Shown here: in pieces, positions 43,326 through 52,732 of the stretch
How positions within the stretch are numbered: position 1 is the stretch's first letter
Layout: the number at the start of each line of letters is the position of its first letter
NCBI GenBank assembly: GCA_050299835.1
Contig: JBNKWP010000014.1
Location: forward strand, 1-64,000
DNA from: JAJDOD01 sp050299835
GTDB taxonomy: Bacteria; Pseudomonadota; Alphaproteobacteria; Rhodobacterales; Rhodobacteraceae
Direction: 5' to 3'
Length of the DNA: 64,000 nt
Made by a program: the position numbers and the translations under genes
Notes under the pieces: model-generated
Told to the model about the DNA's origin: nothing
The model's database searches: none
The model's input: only the letters and a program-made list of their open reading frames with translations

Positions 43326-44471
43326 ATGAGCGAGAAACGCAGCATATTCGAAGAGGTCGGAGGCGACGCGCCGAAGGCAGCGCCGACCGGCGGAGTCATC
43401 GACAAGGCGGCGCACCGTGGCGCACGCGGCGCGATCCGGGTCTGGCTGATGATCCTGTTCGCGCTGGTCGTCGTCATGATCGCCGTGGGCGGTCTGACCC
43501 GCCTGACCGATAGCGGACTGTCCATCACCGAGTGGAAGCCGGTCACCGGCGCCCTGCCCCCGATGTCGGCGGAAGCCTGGGCCGCAGAGTTCGAAAAGTA
43601 CAAGGAGATCCCGGAATATCAGCACCAGAACCGGGGAATGACATTGGAAGAGTTCAAGTCCATCTACTGGTGGGAATGGGGCCACAGGCAGCTTGGACGC
43701 ATCATCGGTCTGGTCTGGGCGGTCGGGTTCCTGTTCTTCTTGCTTGCGAAGAAGATCCCCACCGGCTGGACGGGGCGGCTCGTGATCCCCGGCGTGCTTG
43801 GCGGTCTTCAGGGGGCGATCGGATGGTGGATGGTGTCATCTGGTCTGACCGGCTCGATGCTCGACGTCGCGTCCTACCGGCTGGCCGTTCACCTCGGCCT
43901 CGCCTTCGTCATCCTTGGCCTTCTTGCCTGGTTCATTCTGAAACTCGGGCGCAAGGAGGCTGACCTGATCCAGGCCCGGCGGTCCCGCGATGGCAAGCTG
44001 TTCTCGATGGGCACCGGGCTGATGCATTTTGCCTTTCTGCAAATCCTGCTTGGCGCGCTTGTTGCCGGAATCGATGCGGGCCGCAGTTTCAACGACTGGC
44101 CGATGATGGGTGGCGCGTTCCTGCCACCGGAGCCGCTGTCGCTTACGCCGGTCTGGCGGAATTTTTTCGAGGATGCCGGGCTGGTGCAGTTCATGCATCG
44201 AATTGCGGGATATCTGCTGTTCGCCTTCGGAGTTGTCGTCTGGCTTCGCGCCCGACGGTCTGCCAATGGCAGAACCCGCGCGGCGTTTTCCGCCGTGATG
44301 GCGATGCTGCTTCTTCAGGTGGTATTGGGGATTGCGACCGTGATCTATATCGCGCCCTGGCCGCTGGCGATCCTGCACCAGTTCGGCGCGGTACTGCTAT
44401 TCACCCTAATCCTGCGCGCCCGGTTCCTGGCGCAATACCCCATCGCCCAATCCGTGAGAGGCACGACATGA
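43326..44471 (+). CDS. ctaA: Heme A synthase (COX15/CtaA, type 2)
   Basis: 381-residue membrane enzyme that oxidises the C8 methyl of heme O to make heme A for aa3-type cytochrome oxidase. Eight helices with the heme-ligand histidines in WGHRQLGRIIGLVW, AVHLGLAFVILG, FMHRIAGYLLFAF and LHQFGAVLLFTL; ALPPMSAEAWAAEFEKYKEI is the typical periplasmic loop of the alphaproteobacterial/mitochondrial type. ATG 43326 gives the normal N-terminus; the frame before it overlaps trmJ. The stop overlaps the M32 gene by 4 bp. Confidence 0.93.
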   Translation: MSEKRSIFEEVGGDAPKAAPTGGVIDKAAHRGARGAIRVWLMILFALVVVMIAVGGLTRLTDSGLSITEWKPVTGALPPMSAEAWAAEFEKYKEIPEYQHQNRGMTLEEFKSIYWWEWGHRQLGRIIGLVWAVGFLFFLLAKKIPTGWTGRLVIPGVLGGLQGAIGWWMVSSGLTGSMLDVASYRLAVHLGLAFVILGLLAWFILKLGRKEADLIQARRSRDGKLFSMGTGLMHFAFLQILLGALVAGIDAGRSFNDWPMMGGAFLPPEPLSLTPVWRNFFEDAGLVQFMHRIAGYLLFAFGVVVWLRARRSANGRTRAAFSAVMAMLLLQVVLGIATVIYIAPWPLAILHQFGAVLLFTLILRARFLAQYPIAQSVRGTT

Positions 44472-45940
44472 CTGCATTTGACGACCTGATGGCCTTTCAA
44501 CGCGAGACGGAGGCCCTGGGCCAGGTCATGGGGCGGCTCGGCTGGGACCAGGAAACGGTCATGCCGTCCGGGGCCGCCGAGCAACGAGCCGAAGAGATGG
44601 CGGCACTCGATGGCGTTTTGCACCGGCGCCGGACCGATCCTCGTATCGGTGAATGGCTTGAGGCGTCAGAGCCAGCGGACGAAACCGGCGCACGCCAAAT
44701 TCACCAGATCCGTCGCAGTTTCGAACGCACCCAGCGAGTTCCGGAGAAGCTCTCGGCCGCCCTCGCCCGAACAACTTCGCTGGCCCATCGCGTCTGGGCC
44801 GAGGCGCGGGCGACAAACGATTTCGCGCTCTTCGCGCCCAAGCTGACCGAAGTCGTATCCCTGTCGCGCGAAAAGGCCGCCGCGCTGGCCGATGGCGGGA
44901 ACCTCTACGATGCCTTGGCCGACGATTATGAACCGGGAGCGACGGAAGCAGAGCTTGAGGCGCTTTTCGGCGCGCTCCGCCCCCGGCTTGTGGCGCTTCG
45001 TGAGCGCATCCTCGGCTCGGACCGCGCGATTCCCGCTTTGTCCGGCAGCTTTGCTGAGGATGGGCAACTCGCATTGTCCGCCGAGCTTGCCAGCACGTTC
45101 GGCTACAACCTGTCGCATGGGCGCATCGACAAGGCGGTGCATCCGTTTTCCTCCGGTTCCGGACTGGATGTGCGGATCACCACGCGCACCATGCCCGGAG
45201 ACCCGTTCAACTGTTTCTACTCGACCATCCACGAGGTCGGCCACGCTGCCTATGAACAGGGGATCGACCCGGCCTACCTGCTGACCCCGCTCGGCTCCGG
45301 CGTGTCGATGGGCGTGCACGAAAGCCAGAGCCGGATCTATGAAAACCAACTCGGTCGAAGCCGGGCTTTCACCGCTTGGCTCTATGGCCGGATGCAATCC
45401 GTATTTGGCGATTTCGGCGTCCCGGACGCGGACAGCTTTTACCGCGTGGTGAACCGGTGCAGCCCCGGCTACATCCGGACCGAGGCGGACGAGGTTCACT
45501 ACAACCTGCATGTGTTGCTGCGTTTTGACCTGGAGCGCGATCTGGTGGCAGGCAGGCTTGACGTGCCGGACCTGCCCGATGCCTGGAATGAACGGTTCGA
45601 ACGCGATTTCGGCCTGAAGGTCGATACCCCGGCGAATGGTGTCCTGCAGGATGTGCATTGGTCGGAAGCCCTGTTCGGCTATTTCCCGACTTACACGCTG
45701 GGCAATGTCTATGCCGGATGCCTGCATGCGGCCCTGCGCAAGGACCTGCCGGATCTTGATGACGCGCTGGCCCGCGGCGAGACCGGACCGGCAACAGCCT
45801 GGCTGAGAGAGAAGGTGCAGCGCCACGGCGGGCTTTACGAGCCGCGGGAGGTCATTGAAAACGCCACCGGCGCCGCTCCGCGCGTCGAACCGCTGCTGGA
45901 TTATCTGGAGAACAAGTTCGGAGAGATTTACCGCCTCTAG
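44468..45940 (+). CDS. Carboxypeptidase, M32 (Taq) family
   Basis: 490-residue metallocarboxypeptidase. The zinc motif is HEVGHAAYEQGI (HExxH); the third ligand region is MGVHESQSRIYENQLGRS. Other family features: LGWDQETVMPSGAAEQRAEE near the start, DVRITTRTMPGDPFNCFYST, and YFPTYTLGNVYAG near the end. It follows ctaA with a 4-bp overlap. Confidence 0.92.
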   Translation: MTAFDDLMAFQRETEALGQVMGRLGWDQETVMPSGAAEQRAEEMAALDGVLHRRRTDPRIGEWLEASEPADETGARQIHQIRRSFERTQRVPEKLSAALARTTSLAHRVWAEARATNDFALFAPKLTEVVSLSREKAAALADGGNLYDALADDYEPGATEAELEALFGALRPRLVALRERILGSDRAIPALSGSFAEDGQLALSAELASTFGYNLSHGRIDKAVHPFSSGSGLDVRITTRTMPGDPFNCFYSTIHEVGHAAYEQGIDPAYLLTPLGSGVSMGVHESQSRIYENQLGRSRAFTAWLYGRMQSVFGDFGVPDADSFYRVVNRCSPGYIRTEADEVHYNLHVLLRFDLERDLVAGRLDVPDLPDAWNERFERDFGLKVDTPANGVLQDVHWSEALFGYFPTYTLGNVYAGCLHAALRKDLPDLDDALARGETGPATAWLREKVQRHGGLYEPREVIENATGAAPRVEPLLDYLENKFGEIYRL

Positions 45941-45944
45941 CCGG

Positions 45945-46331
45945 TCAGGTCGGCTCGATCGAGGCAAATTTCCGGAGGTCATCCAGCCCGGCAAGGATCA
46001 GGTCGCGCAAGGCGGTCTGGTCCACCGCGTCCAGCGACTTGATGTACCAGCAGCTTCTCCCGCGCTTGTGGAGATCCAGCCGGGCTGCGATCTCGGGAAA
46101 CTCGGTGTAACCTGGCAGGATATGAAGCGAGATGTCGCGGGCGCGCATGTTGTACCCCGTCGCAAGAAAGTCGCCTTCGGCACCCGCCTTTGTGCGGTAG
46201 TGGTATTGTCCGTAACCGATCGTCGAGCGCCAGAGTTTCGGTTTCCATCCGGTCACTTCGCGGAAGATGGCGTCCATTCGCTGAGCCTCATCCCGTTTCT
46301 CCGGTGCGATGCAGGAAAGCGGATCTGACAT
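45945..46331 (-). CDS. DUF1801 domain-containing protein
   Basis: 128-residue protein whose order RMDAIFREVTGWKPKLWRST, IGYGQYHYRT, FLATGYNMRARDISLHILPG and RSCWYIKSLDAVD matches the DUF1801 (YdhG-like) family. Biochemical role unknown. It converges on the M32 peptidase gene with a 4-base gap between the stops. Confidence 0.75.
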   Translation of the reverse strand: MSDPLSCIAPEKRDEAQRMDAIFREVTGWKPKLWRSTIGYGQYHYRTKAGAEGDFLATGYNMRARDISLHILPGYTEFPEIAARLDLHKRGRSCWYIKSLDAVDQTALRDLILAGLDDLRKFASIEPT

Positions 46332-46366
46332 TGCGGTATCTTCTCGCTCGCGGCAAGACTAGCGCC

Positions 46367-46792
46367 ATGACAGGTCTTTTGCAGCCCCAAATGGGCATAC
46401 CGGAGCTACACGCCTTTCTGAGACGCGAGTTTCCACAAGTGTCCGCCGAGTACGAGGTTGTCGAGCTTGGCCCCTCTCGCCTTCGGATGGGTCTGTCCCC
46501 CGACGAACGGCATCTGCGTCCGGGCGGGACGATTTCCGGGCCGACCATGTTTTCGCTGGTCGATTGCGCTGTCTACCTCGCCATCATCGCCCATGTCGGA
46601 GAAGAAGCGCTGGCAGTGACGACAAGCGCGTCCATCGACTTCCTGAGGAAGCCCGCAGCCGGTCGCAGGCTGTTTGCGGATGTCACGATCCTGAAACTGG
46701 GAAAGCGTCTTGCGGTGGGAGATGCCGTCATACGCAATGACGGAAGCGAGGCCGCGCTGGCGCGGGCCACGCTAACCTATTCACGCCCCTGA
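46367..46792 (+). CDS. Hotdog-fold thioesterase (PaaI-like)
   Basis: 141-residue hotdog thioesterase-like protein. Core: GGTISGPTMFSLVDCAVYLA, then EEALAVTTSASIDFLRKPAA. The acidic residue in the VDCAV helix sits where PaaI-type thioesterases have their catalytic Asp/Glu. ATG 46367 is the first start that gives a sensible N-terminus. The substrate acyl-CoA is not known. Confidence 0.78.
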   Translation: MTGLLQPQMGIPELHAFLRREFPQVSAEYEVVELGPSRLRMGLSPDERHLRPGGTISGPTMFSLVDCAVYLAIIAHVGEEALAVTTSASIDFLRKPAAGRRLFADVTILKLGKRLAVGDAVIRNDGSEAALARATLTYSRP

Positions 46793-46799
46793 CCTATTG

Positions 46800-46994
46800 T
46801 CAGGCCGCTTTCGGCTGGCAGGGCAATTTGCGATTGGCGACCCGGCTTTTGCGGAATTCACGCAAGGATTTGAGGGCGCTGTCACTCAGCGACCGTTCGT
46901 TTTCCTGCATGTGCATAATTTCCGCTTCCTGCAAACGCAGGATTTCGGCACGGCAAAGAAGCTGCAATTCGTTACTCATAACGCGTCTACTCAC
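46800..46994 (-). CDS. Small helical protein, 64 aa (GTG start)
   Basis: 64 residues, charged and helical: NELQLLCRAEILRLQEAEI then ERSLSDSALKSLREFRKS. GGAGG stands 7 bases ahead of GTG 46994, whereas ATG 46979 has no ribosome-binding site, so I take the GTG. The gene converges with the thioesterase gene. No family recognised. Confidence 0.55.
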   Translation of the reverse strand: MSRRVMSNELQLLCRAEILRLQEAEIMHMQENERSLSDSALKSLREFRKSRVANRKLPCQPKAA

Positions 46995-47163
46995 AACATA
47001 GCCTCCACACTAATGCCATATTAACCATGTCTTTGTGGCAATAGTTGGGCAAAACTCCGTCGGAAATGGGGCAGTTTTCGGCGCAGGGAAGGACGAGGCC
47101 GTGTCTTTTCCCTTGTCGGGATTGAGGTTATAGCCTTTCCCGAAGACCCAAAGGACCGCCCGC

Positions 47164-47784
47164 ATGGACAGCCCAGACCACCCGCAGATCTATCTGGTTA
47201 CCCCACCCGATTTCGAACTTTCGAGCTTTCCGACGCGGCTGGTGCGCGTTCTTGATGTCCGGGACATCGCCTGTATTCGCCTTGCCCTGGCCAGCCGGGA
47301 CGAAGACCGCCTGTCGCGTCTTGCGGATGCGGTTCGCGAGATCGCACATGAACGCGACATCGCCGTGGTTATCGACAATCATGTGACGCTGGCGGAGCGA
47401 CTTGGACTGGATGGCGTCCATCTGACCGATGGCGCACGCGGGTGTCGCGCCGCCCGAAAGGCCCTTGGCACGGATGCCATTGTCGGTGCGTTCTGCGGCA
47501 CCTCAAAACATGACGGTATGAATGCCGGGGAAGCTGGCGCGGATTATGTGGCCTTCGGTCCTGTTGGCGCCTCGGAACTGGGCGACGGGACGCAGGCACC
47601 GGTCGAGCTTTTCCAATGGTGGTCCGAGGTGATCGAAGTCCCGGTGGTCGCGGAAGGCCAGTTCGATGTCGATACCGTGGCCGCTCTCGCACCGGTCTCC
47701 GATTTCCTTGCAATCGGTGAGGAGATCTGGCGGGAGGACGACCCTGCTTCCGCGCTGACCCGATTGCTGGCGCCTCTGGGCTAG
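47164..47784 (+). CDS. thiE: Thiamine phosphate synthase-like protein
   Basis: 206-residue TIM-barrel protein of the ThiE family, which joins HMP-PP and HET-P to thiamine phosphate. Evidence: IYLVTPPDFEL, VVIDNHVTLAERLGLDGVHL, IVGAFCGTSKHDGMNAGEAG, DYVAFGPVGASEL and VVAEGQFD. It looks somewhat divergent from classical ThiE: the usual ND in the substrate site is DN here. It lies alone; no TPP riboswitch is seen upstream. AAAGGA precedes the ATG. Confidence 0.75.
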   Translation: MDSPDHPQIYLVTPPDFELSSFPTRLVRVLDVRDIACIRLALASRDEDRLSRLADAVREIAHERDIAVVIDNHVTLAERLGLDGVHLTDGARGCRAARKALGTDAIVGAFCGTSKHDGMNAGEAGADYVAFGPVGASELGDGTQAPVELFQWWSEVIEVPVVAEGQFDVDTVAALAPVSDFLAIGEEIWREDDPASALTRLLAPLG

Positions 47785-48602
47785 GCCTGAGATGCGCCTG
47801 GATGGGCAGAGCGCACCAGGTGCTCTGCTTCCTTCGCCAGTGTCTTGCGATCCGCGAACTGCGCCACGCCCAATGGCGGATGCCAGGTCACCACGACCCG
47901 TCCACCCCTTCGGGCCGCCAGGACCTGAACAAGGTGAGGCCCGAAATCCATATCGCCCCACCATCCGTAAAACCTGCGGTCCTGCATCGCAGGGGCTTCA
48001 TAGGCGACCGTAACCGGTTGGACGAAAAGGTCGCTGCCCGACATCGCCGCCGCAAAAAGCGTTGGTTTGAACGGCAGCACCCGTTGACCATCTGTCGAGG
48101 TGCCTTCGGGAAACAACAGAAGCCGGTCGCCAGCGTCAATCCGGCTTTCAAGTATCGCCTTTTGCTGACCGGCTTCGCGGGCGGCGCGCTCCACGAAAAC
48201 GGTGCCGGTCAGGCGCGCGAGCCAGCCGATCCCAGGCCATCGCGCGACCTCGGCCTTGGAAACGAAGACAAGAGGAGCGCCTGAATTCAGGACAAAGATA
48301 TCGAGCCATGAACTGTGGTTTGCGACGAATATGCCCCGTGCGGTCATTGGGCTACCTGTGTGGCGCAGACGCAGCCCGATCAGAGCGAGCGCAGCCCGAC
48401 AGACGATGACCGTGATCCAACCGGTCCAGGGCCGGGCCGGGCCGTGGACCGGGAACTCGACGATCCGGATGACGAGTGTCGCAAAGCTGCCAAGCAGCAG
48501 AAGGACGAGCAACGCAACGCCCTTGGTCACGGCGCGGAAGAGCCCCAGCGGACCGGTTCCCGGCACGACCGGCTTGTCTTCTGAATGCCAGGTCGGTGTC
48601 AC
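47781..48602 (-). CDS. olsA: Lysophospholipid acyltransferase (OlsA-like, PlsC family)
   Basis: 273-residue membrane-associated 1-acyl-glycerol-phosphate acyltransferase-type protein. The catalytic block is FVANHSSWLDIFVLNS (HX4D) and the second motif is LLFPEGTSTDG. An N-terminal helix anchors it (VALLVLLLLGSFATLVIRIV). Coupled by 4 bp to the OlsB-like gene upstream, it probably acylates lyso-ornithine lipid to ornithine lipid; a role in phosphatidic acid synthesis is the alternative. Confidence 0.85.
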   Translation of the reverse strand: MTPTWHSEDKPVVPGTGPLGLFRAVTKGVALLVLLLLGSFATLVIRIVEFPVHGPARPWTGWITVIVCRAALALIGLRLRHTGSPMTARGIFVANHSSWLDIFVLNSGAPLVFVSKAEVARWPGIGWLARLTGTVFVERAAREAGQQKAILESRIDAGDRLLLFPEGTSTDGQRVLPFKPTLFAAAMSGSDLFVQPVTVAYEAPAMQDRRFYGWWGDMDFGPHLVQVLAARRGGRVVVTWHPPLGVAQFADRKTLAKEAEHLVRSAHPGASQA

Positions 48603-49378
48603 TCGGCACGCTCGGCGACATAGCGGCGCAAGGCCCCGGCATTCAATCGGCTGGTATCCATGACAAGGCAGACATCAGTTGTGTTGAAGGCGTGGTCCAC
48701 GAAAGCACCGTCTCCCACGAAACCGCCCAGACGCAGATAGGATTTGATCAATGGCGGCACGTCACGCATGGCCGCAACGCGATCGATCCGTTCAGGGGGC
48801 ACCAGCTCCATTGACTGATACGCCCCGTCCACCGCCCGAACGCGCAGTTCCTGCGGTGCCAGGAATGTGTGGAACAGATGAGACAGCGGCAGTGCCAATT
48901 TCCCGATATCGGTTCCATGCAGGCTCGCCACCCCGAAAAGCACTTCGATCTGTTTATCAAGGACATAGTTGGCCAGACCCGACCAGAGCAATTGCAGGGC
49001 GGGCCCGCGTCTGTGGTCCTTTGCAACGCAGGACCGTCCAAGTTCCAGAATGCGCCGCCCGGAGGTCTTGAGCGGCGCCAGATCGTATTCACCCTCCGAA
49101 TAAAACCGTCCGATTTCGGCCGCCTTGTCCGACGTCAGCAACCGATACGCGCCGACGACATGGGACAGGTTGCTGTCGCTGACCGTTTCGTCGATCAGAA
49201 CAAGGTGATCGCAGAAGGTATCGAACTCATCCCGCTCGAACCGGCCTTCGTGATCGACCAGGCGCCCGTCCCCACTCATCTCCTCGACAAAGACCTGGTA
49301 GCGCAACCGTTGCGCGGCAAGAAGGTCGGCTTCGTCGCGTGCCAGCCGCAGCGTCAGTTTTCCTGTTTCGAACTTCAT
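48599..49378 (-). CDS. olsB: L-ornithine N(alpha)-acyltransferase
   Basis: 259-residue GNAT-like acyltransferase of the OlsB family, which transfers a 3-hydroxyacyl group from ACP to ornithine, the first step of ornithine lipid synthesis. Typical features: LAAQRLRYQVFVEEM, FDTFCDHLVLID, VVGAYRLL, ILELGRSCVAKDHR and VLFGVASLHGTD. The downstream OlsA-like gene overlaps by 4 bp, giving the classic two-gene pathway. Ornithine lipid is a phosphorus-free membrane lipid often induced by phosphate limitation; no Pho box is evident here. Confidence 0.88.
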   Translation of the reverse strand: MKFETGKLTLRLARDEADLLAAQRLRYQVFVEEMSGDGRLVDHEGRFERDEFDTFCDHLVLIDETVSDSNLSHVVGAYRLLTSDKAAEIGRFYSEGEYDLAPLKTSGRRILELGRSCVAKDHRRGPALQLLWSGLANYVLDKQIEVLFGVASLHGTDIGKLALPLSHLFHTFLAPQELRVRAVDGAYQSMELVPPERIDRVAAMRDVPPLIKSYLRLGGFVGDGAFVDHAFNTTDVCLVMDTSRLNAGALRRYVAERAE

Positions 49379-49509
49379 GCCTGTCCTTCGTTTCGGACGG
49401 TTCTAATCCCTTTTAGCGATGGCGAAAAGTCAGCCACAACCACACTCGGACCGAAAATCTTGCGGATTGAATACCCGCAAAGGTTGTGTTAATGCGTTTT
49501 CTACGACCT

Positions 49510-49692
49510 TTAGTTTTTGAATACCGGGATGAGCTCTACCAGTGTCGCGTCGATAACTTGCTTTCCAACTTCGGGAAAATTCGCGGTAATCCGACCGTTA
49601 ACATTGCTCTGGACCTGGCCGATGCCCCATTCCGGCCGGTCCGGGTGAGAGACCAGCATGCCGGGCGTGAAAAGGGAAGCGGGAGTGGTCAT
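49510..49692 (-). CDS. DUF3553 domain-containing protein
   Basis: 60-residue protein: FTPGMLVSHPDRPEWGIGQV, then NVNGRITANFPEVGKQVIDA, matching the DUF3553 pattern (a small beta-barrel-like domain also found in UvrD-type helicase tails). ATG 49692 gives this start; the ribosome-binding site is weak. Divergent from chpT with 45 bases between the starts. Confidence 0.72.
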   Translation of the reverse strand: MTTPASLFTPGMLVSHPDRPEWGIGQVQSNVNGRITANFPEVGKQVIDATLVELIPVFKN

Positions 49693-49737
49693 GTGACCGA
49701 CCACCCTTGTGGTTGGATGTAACGAGAAGGACGGGAC

Positions 49738-50337
49738 ATGGGAACTGACGGAAATGAGTTGAATTCACTGATCGGGTCGCGAATTTGCCATGACCTGATC
49801 TCCCCGCTTGGCGCCATAGGAAACGGGGTGGAACTGTTGTCGATGTCGGGCATTTCAGCGGCGCCTGAAATGACCCTGATTGCGGAGTCGGTTGAGAATG
49901 CCAACGCGCGCATCCGGTTTTTCCGGATCGCCTTTGGAGCGGCGAACGAAGACTCCCGGATTGGCAATGGGGAAGTGCGGCGCGTGCTGGCCGACCTGTT
50001 TCGCGGCAACCGCATTCGCGTGGATTGGCGTATCGAGGACGACACAAGACGGATCGAGGCCAAGCTTGCATTCCTTATCCTGCAATGCTTCGAAAGTGCG
50101 CTGCCCTGGGGGGGCAAGGTCGCGGTCACCCGAAACGGCAATACCTGGAGCATCTTCGGATCTGCCGACCGGATCAAGATTGACCAAAAGAACTGGGACC
50201 TTTTTTCAAAGCCCGTCGCCGCACCTGATATCAGCGCCTCCGAAGTGCATTTCGCGCTCGTCGCACCGACCGCGACCGCTGCGGGCCGATCGGTGAAGGC
50301 GACGATAAACGGCAACTCCATCTCCGTCAGCTTCTGA
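49738..50337 (+). CDS. chpT: Histidine phosphotransferase ChpT
   Basis: 199-residue phosphotransfer protein of the CckA-ChpT-CtrA relay that controls cell cycle, motility and gene-transfer-agent genes in alphaproteobacteria. The phosphorylated histidine is His18 in RICHDLISPLGAIGNGVELL. The C-terminal part is a degenerate ATPase-like fold (ALPWGGKVAVTR). Its stop overlaps the convergent proA stop by 11 bases. Confidence 0.88.
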   Translation: MGTDGNELNSLIGSRICHDLISPLGAIGNGVELLSMSGISAAPEMTLIAESVENANARIRFFRIAFGAANEDSRIGNGEVRRVLADLFRGNRIRVDWRIEDDTRRIEAKLAFLILQCFESALPWGGKVAVTRNGNTWSIFGSADRIKIDQKNWDLFSKPVAAPDISASEVHFALVAPTATAAGRSVKATINGNSISVSF

Positions 50338-51592
50338 CCGTTCCGTCCCCGGTCACCAGATACTTGAAACTGGTGAGTTGAGCGGCACCGACGGGGCCGC
50401 GTGCGTGCATCTTGCCGGTCGCGATGCCGATCTCGGCCCCCATACCGAATTCGCCGCCATCGGCGAATTGGGTGGAGGCGTTCCGCATCAGGATCGCGCT
50501 GTCGAGGCGTTCGAAGAACCGGGACGCCGCCGCGTCGTCTTCGGTGACGATGCAATCGGTATGGTTGGAGCCATAGGTGCGAATGTGGGAGATGGCGGCA
50601 TCCAGATCGTCCACCACGCGGGCGGCAATGATCATATCGAGAAATTCCCGCCCCCAATCCTCATCGGATGCCGGAACAACGCCTTCGATTGATTGGAGCG
50701 TCTCGTCGCCATGCACCTCCACGCCCTTGTCCAGCAAGGCTCGGACAACCGCCTGCCCGATCGTGTCGACAAGGTCGCGGTGGATCAGCAGGCATTCGGC
50801 GGCACCACAAATGCCGGTCCGTCGTGTCTTGGCGTTCAGGACGACTTTCAGCGCCTTTTCGGGATCTGCATCCTTGTCGAGATAGATGTGAACGATCCCT
50901 TCGAGATGGGCAAAGACCGGCACACGCGCCTCGCGCTGGACAAGTCCGACCAGCCCCTTACCGCCACGCGGTACGATGACGTCGATATAATCGGTCATGG
51001 TCAGCATCTCGGAGACCGCCGCGCGGTCGCGCGTCGGCACCCTTTGTATGGCATCTTCGGGCAGACCGGCGGCTTTCAGCCCGGCCACGAGGCAGTCCAG
51101 GATTACACCGGAGGAATGAAAGCTCTCCGATCCGCCGCGCAGGATCACCGCGTTCCCGGCCTTGAGGCAAAGTGCACCTGCGTCGGCGGTCACGTTGGGC
51201 CGGCTTTCGTAGATCACGCCGATCACGCCCAAAGGCGTGCGGACGCGCTGAATATGCAAGCCTGTGGGCCGATCCCATTCCGTGATCACTTCACCGACCG
51301 GGTCGTCTTGCGCGGCAACGCTTCGAAGGCTCTCGCAGATGCCTTCGATCCGCGCCTCATCCAGCATGAGCCGATCGAGCATGGCGTCCGACAGGCCTTT
51401 TTCGCGCCCGAACGCCATATCCTCCGCGTTGGCCGCGATGATATCGGCCCGTCTTTCCCAGAGTGTGTCTGCGGCCACGTTCAATGCCTTCGTCTTGGCT
51501 TCTGGCGGAGCGAAGGCCAGTTCAGCCGACGCGGCCTTCGCCCGTGCGCCGATGTCCTGCATAGTCGCGTGGATATCCAGACCGTCTTTCAT
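50327..51592 (-). CDS. proA: Glutamate-5-semialdehyde dehydrogenase
   Basis: 421-residue NADPH-dependent reductase of proline synthesis (gamma-glutamyl phosphate to glutamate semialdehyde). Evidence: PLGVIGVIYESRPNVTADAG, AVILRGGSESFHSS, the catalytic cysteine in RRTGICGAAECLLIH and TYGSNHTDCIVTED. It starts 39 bases after proB. Confidence 0.95.
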   Translation of the reverse strand: MKDGLDIHATMQDIGARAKAASAELAFAPPEAKTKALNVAADTLWERRADIIAANAEDMAFGREKGLSDAMLDRLMLDEARIEGICESLRSVAAQDDPVGEVITEWDRPTGLHIQRVRTPLGVIGVIYESRPNVTADAGALCLKAGNAVILRGGSESFHSSGVILDCLVAGLKAAGLPEDAIQRVPTRDRAAVSEMLTMTDYIDVIVPRGGKGLVGLVQREARVPVFAHLEGIVHIYLDKDADPEKALKVVLNAKTRRTGICGAAECLLIHRDLVDTIGQAVVRALLDKGVEVHGDETLQSIEGVVPASDEDWGREFLDMIIAARVVDDLDAAISHIRTYGSNHTDCIVTEDDAAASRFFERLDSAILMRNASTQFADGGEFGMGAEIGIATGKMHARGPVGAAQLTSFKYLVTGDGTVRS

Positions 51593-51631
51593 CGCTTCAG
51601 TCCTTCTTCGCCATTGAAAAAGCCAAGACCA

Positions 51632-52732
51632 TCATATGGCCATATCGTCTCGGTGCACCAGTGCCGCCCGTCCGGGGTAGCCAAGGAGCGTCTCGATCCG
51701 GTCGGAGCGCTGCCCCTTCAGGGTCTCAGCTTCCTTGGATGTGTATCGCACCAGACCCAGGCCCAGATTTGCGCCACCCGGTCCCACGATCTTGACCGGC
51801 TCACCGCGTCCGAATGTGCCTTCAACCGAAGTCACTCCAGCGGGCAGAAGGGATTTGCCACCATTCAATGCGCGCATCGCCCCTTCATCGACGTGCAGCG
51901 TGCCCTTCGGTTTCATGGATGCAATCCAGCGCTTCCGCGCAACCTGCGGGTCTGTTTCGGCCGTGAACCACGTTGCCGGTGCGCCCGCTGCCAATGCAGC
52001 CAAGGGATTGGTTGTGGAGCCAAGCGTAATCGCCATGGTCGCCCCACCCGCAGTCGCGGTTTTTGCAGCCATGAGCTTGGTCAGCATGCCGCCTTTCGAA
52101 AGCCCGGTGCCGGCATCGCCCGCCATCGCCTCGATCTCGGGCGTGATCCTGTCGATCACGTCGAAACGCTTTGCGGAGCTGTCCAGCTTCGGATTGCCCG
52201 AATAGAAGCCATCGACGTCCGATAGCAAGACCAGCACGTCCGCGCCCACGGTCACTGCGATCTGCGCGGCAAGCCTGTCGTTGTCGCCAAAGCGGATCTC
52301 GTCGGTCGCAATTGTGTCGTTCTCGTTCACGATGGGCACGACACCAAGGCTCAGTAGCTGTTCGAGCGTTGCCCGGCTGTTCAGGTAGCGCCTACGGTCG
52401 GTGCTGTCTTCCAGTGTCATCAGCACCTGAGCGGTCTTGATCCCGTGAGGTTGCAGAACTTCCTCATAGGCCCGCGCGAGGCGGATTTGGCCGACGGCCG
52501 CGGCCGCCTGGGATTTTTCCAGCGGCAGCGTTCCTTCCCCCAACTCCAAAACGCCGCGCCCAAGCGCAATCGAACCGGAGGACACGAGGATCACATCCTG
52601 CCCCCGTGCTCGCGCCGCCGCGACGTCTTCCGCCAGAGAGTTCAGCCAGGATGCGCGGAGGTCGCCGCCGGACACCAGAAGGGCCGAGCCGATCTTGACG
52701 ACGATCCGCCGCGCCGTCGTCAGGGCGTCCAC
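51632..52732 (-). CDS. proB: Glutamate 5-kinase
   Basis: 366-residue kinase that starts proline synthesis and is normally inhibited by proline. The amino-acid-kinase domain shows VVKIGSALLV, VSSGSIALG, VPIVNENDTIATDEIRFGDN and LLSDVDGFY; a C-terminal PUA domain (ALNGGKSLLPAGVTSVEG, GEPVKIVGPGG) follows. The start lies 13 bases inside the 3' end of obgE, so the two are translationally linked. Confidence 0.95.
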   Translation of the reverse strand: MDALTTARRIVVKIGSALLVSGGDLRASWLNSLAEDVAAARARGQDVILVSSGSIALGRGVLELGEGTLPLEKSQAAAAVGQIRLARAYEEVLQPHGIKTAQVLMTLEDSTDRRRYLNSRATLEQLLSLGVVPIVNENDTIATDEIRFGDNDRLAAQIAVTVGADVLVLLSDVDGFYSGNPKLDSSAKRFDVIDRITPEIEAMAGDAGTGLSKGGMLTKLMAAKTATAGGATMAITLGSTTNPLAALAAGAPATWFTAETDPQVARKRWIASMKPKGTLHVDEGAMRALNGGKSLLPAGVTSVEGTFGRGEPVKIVGPGGANLGLGLVRYTSKEAETLKGQRSDRIETLLGYPGRAALVHRDDMAI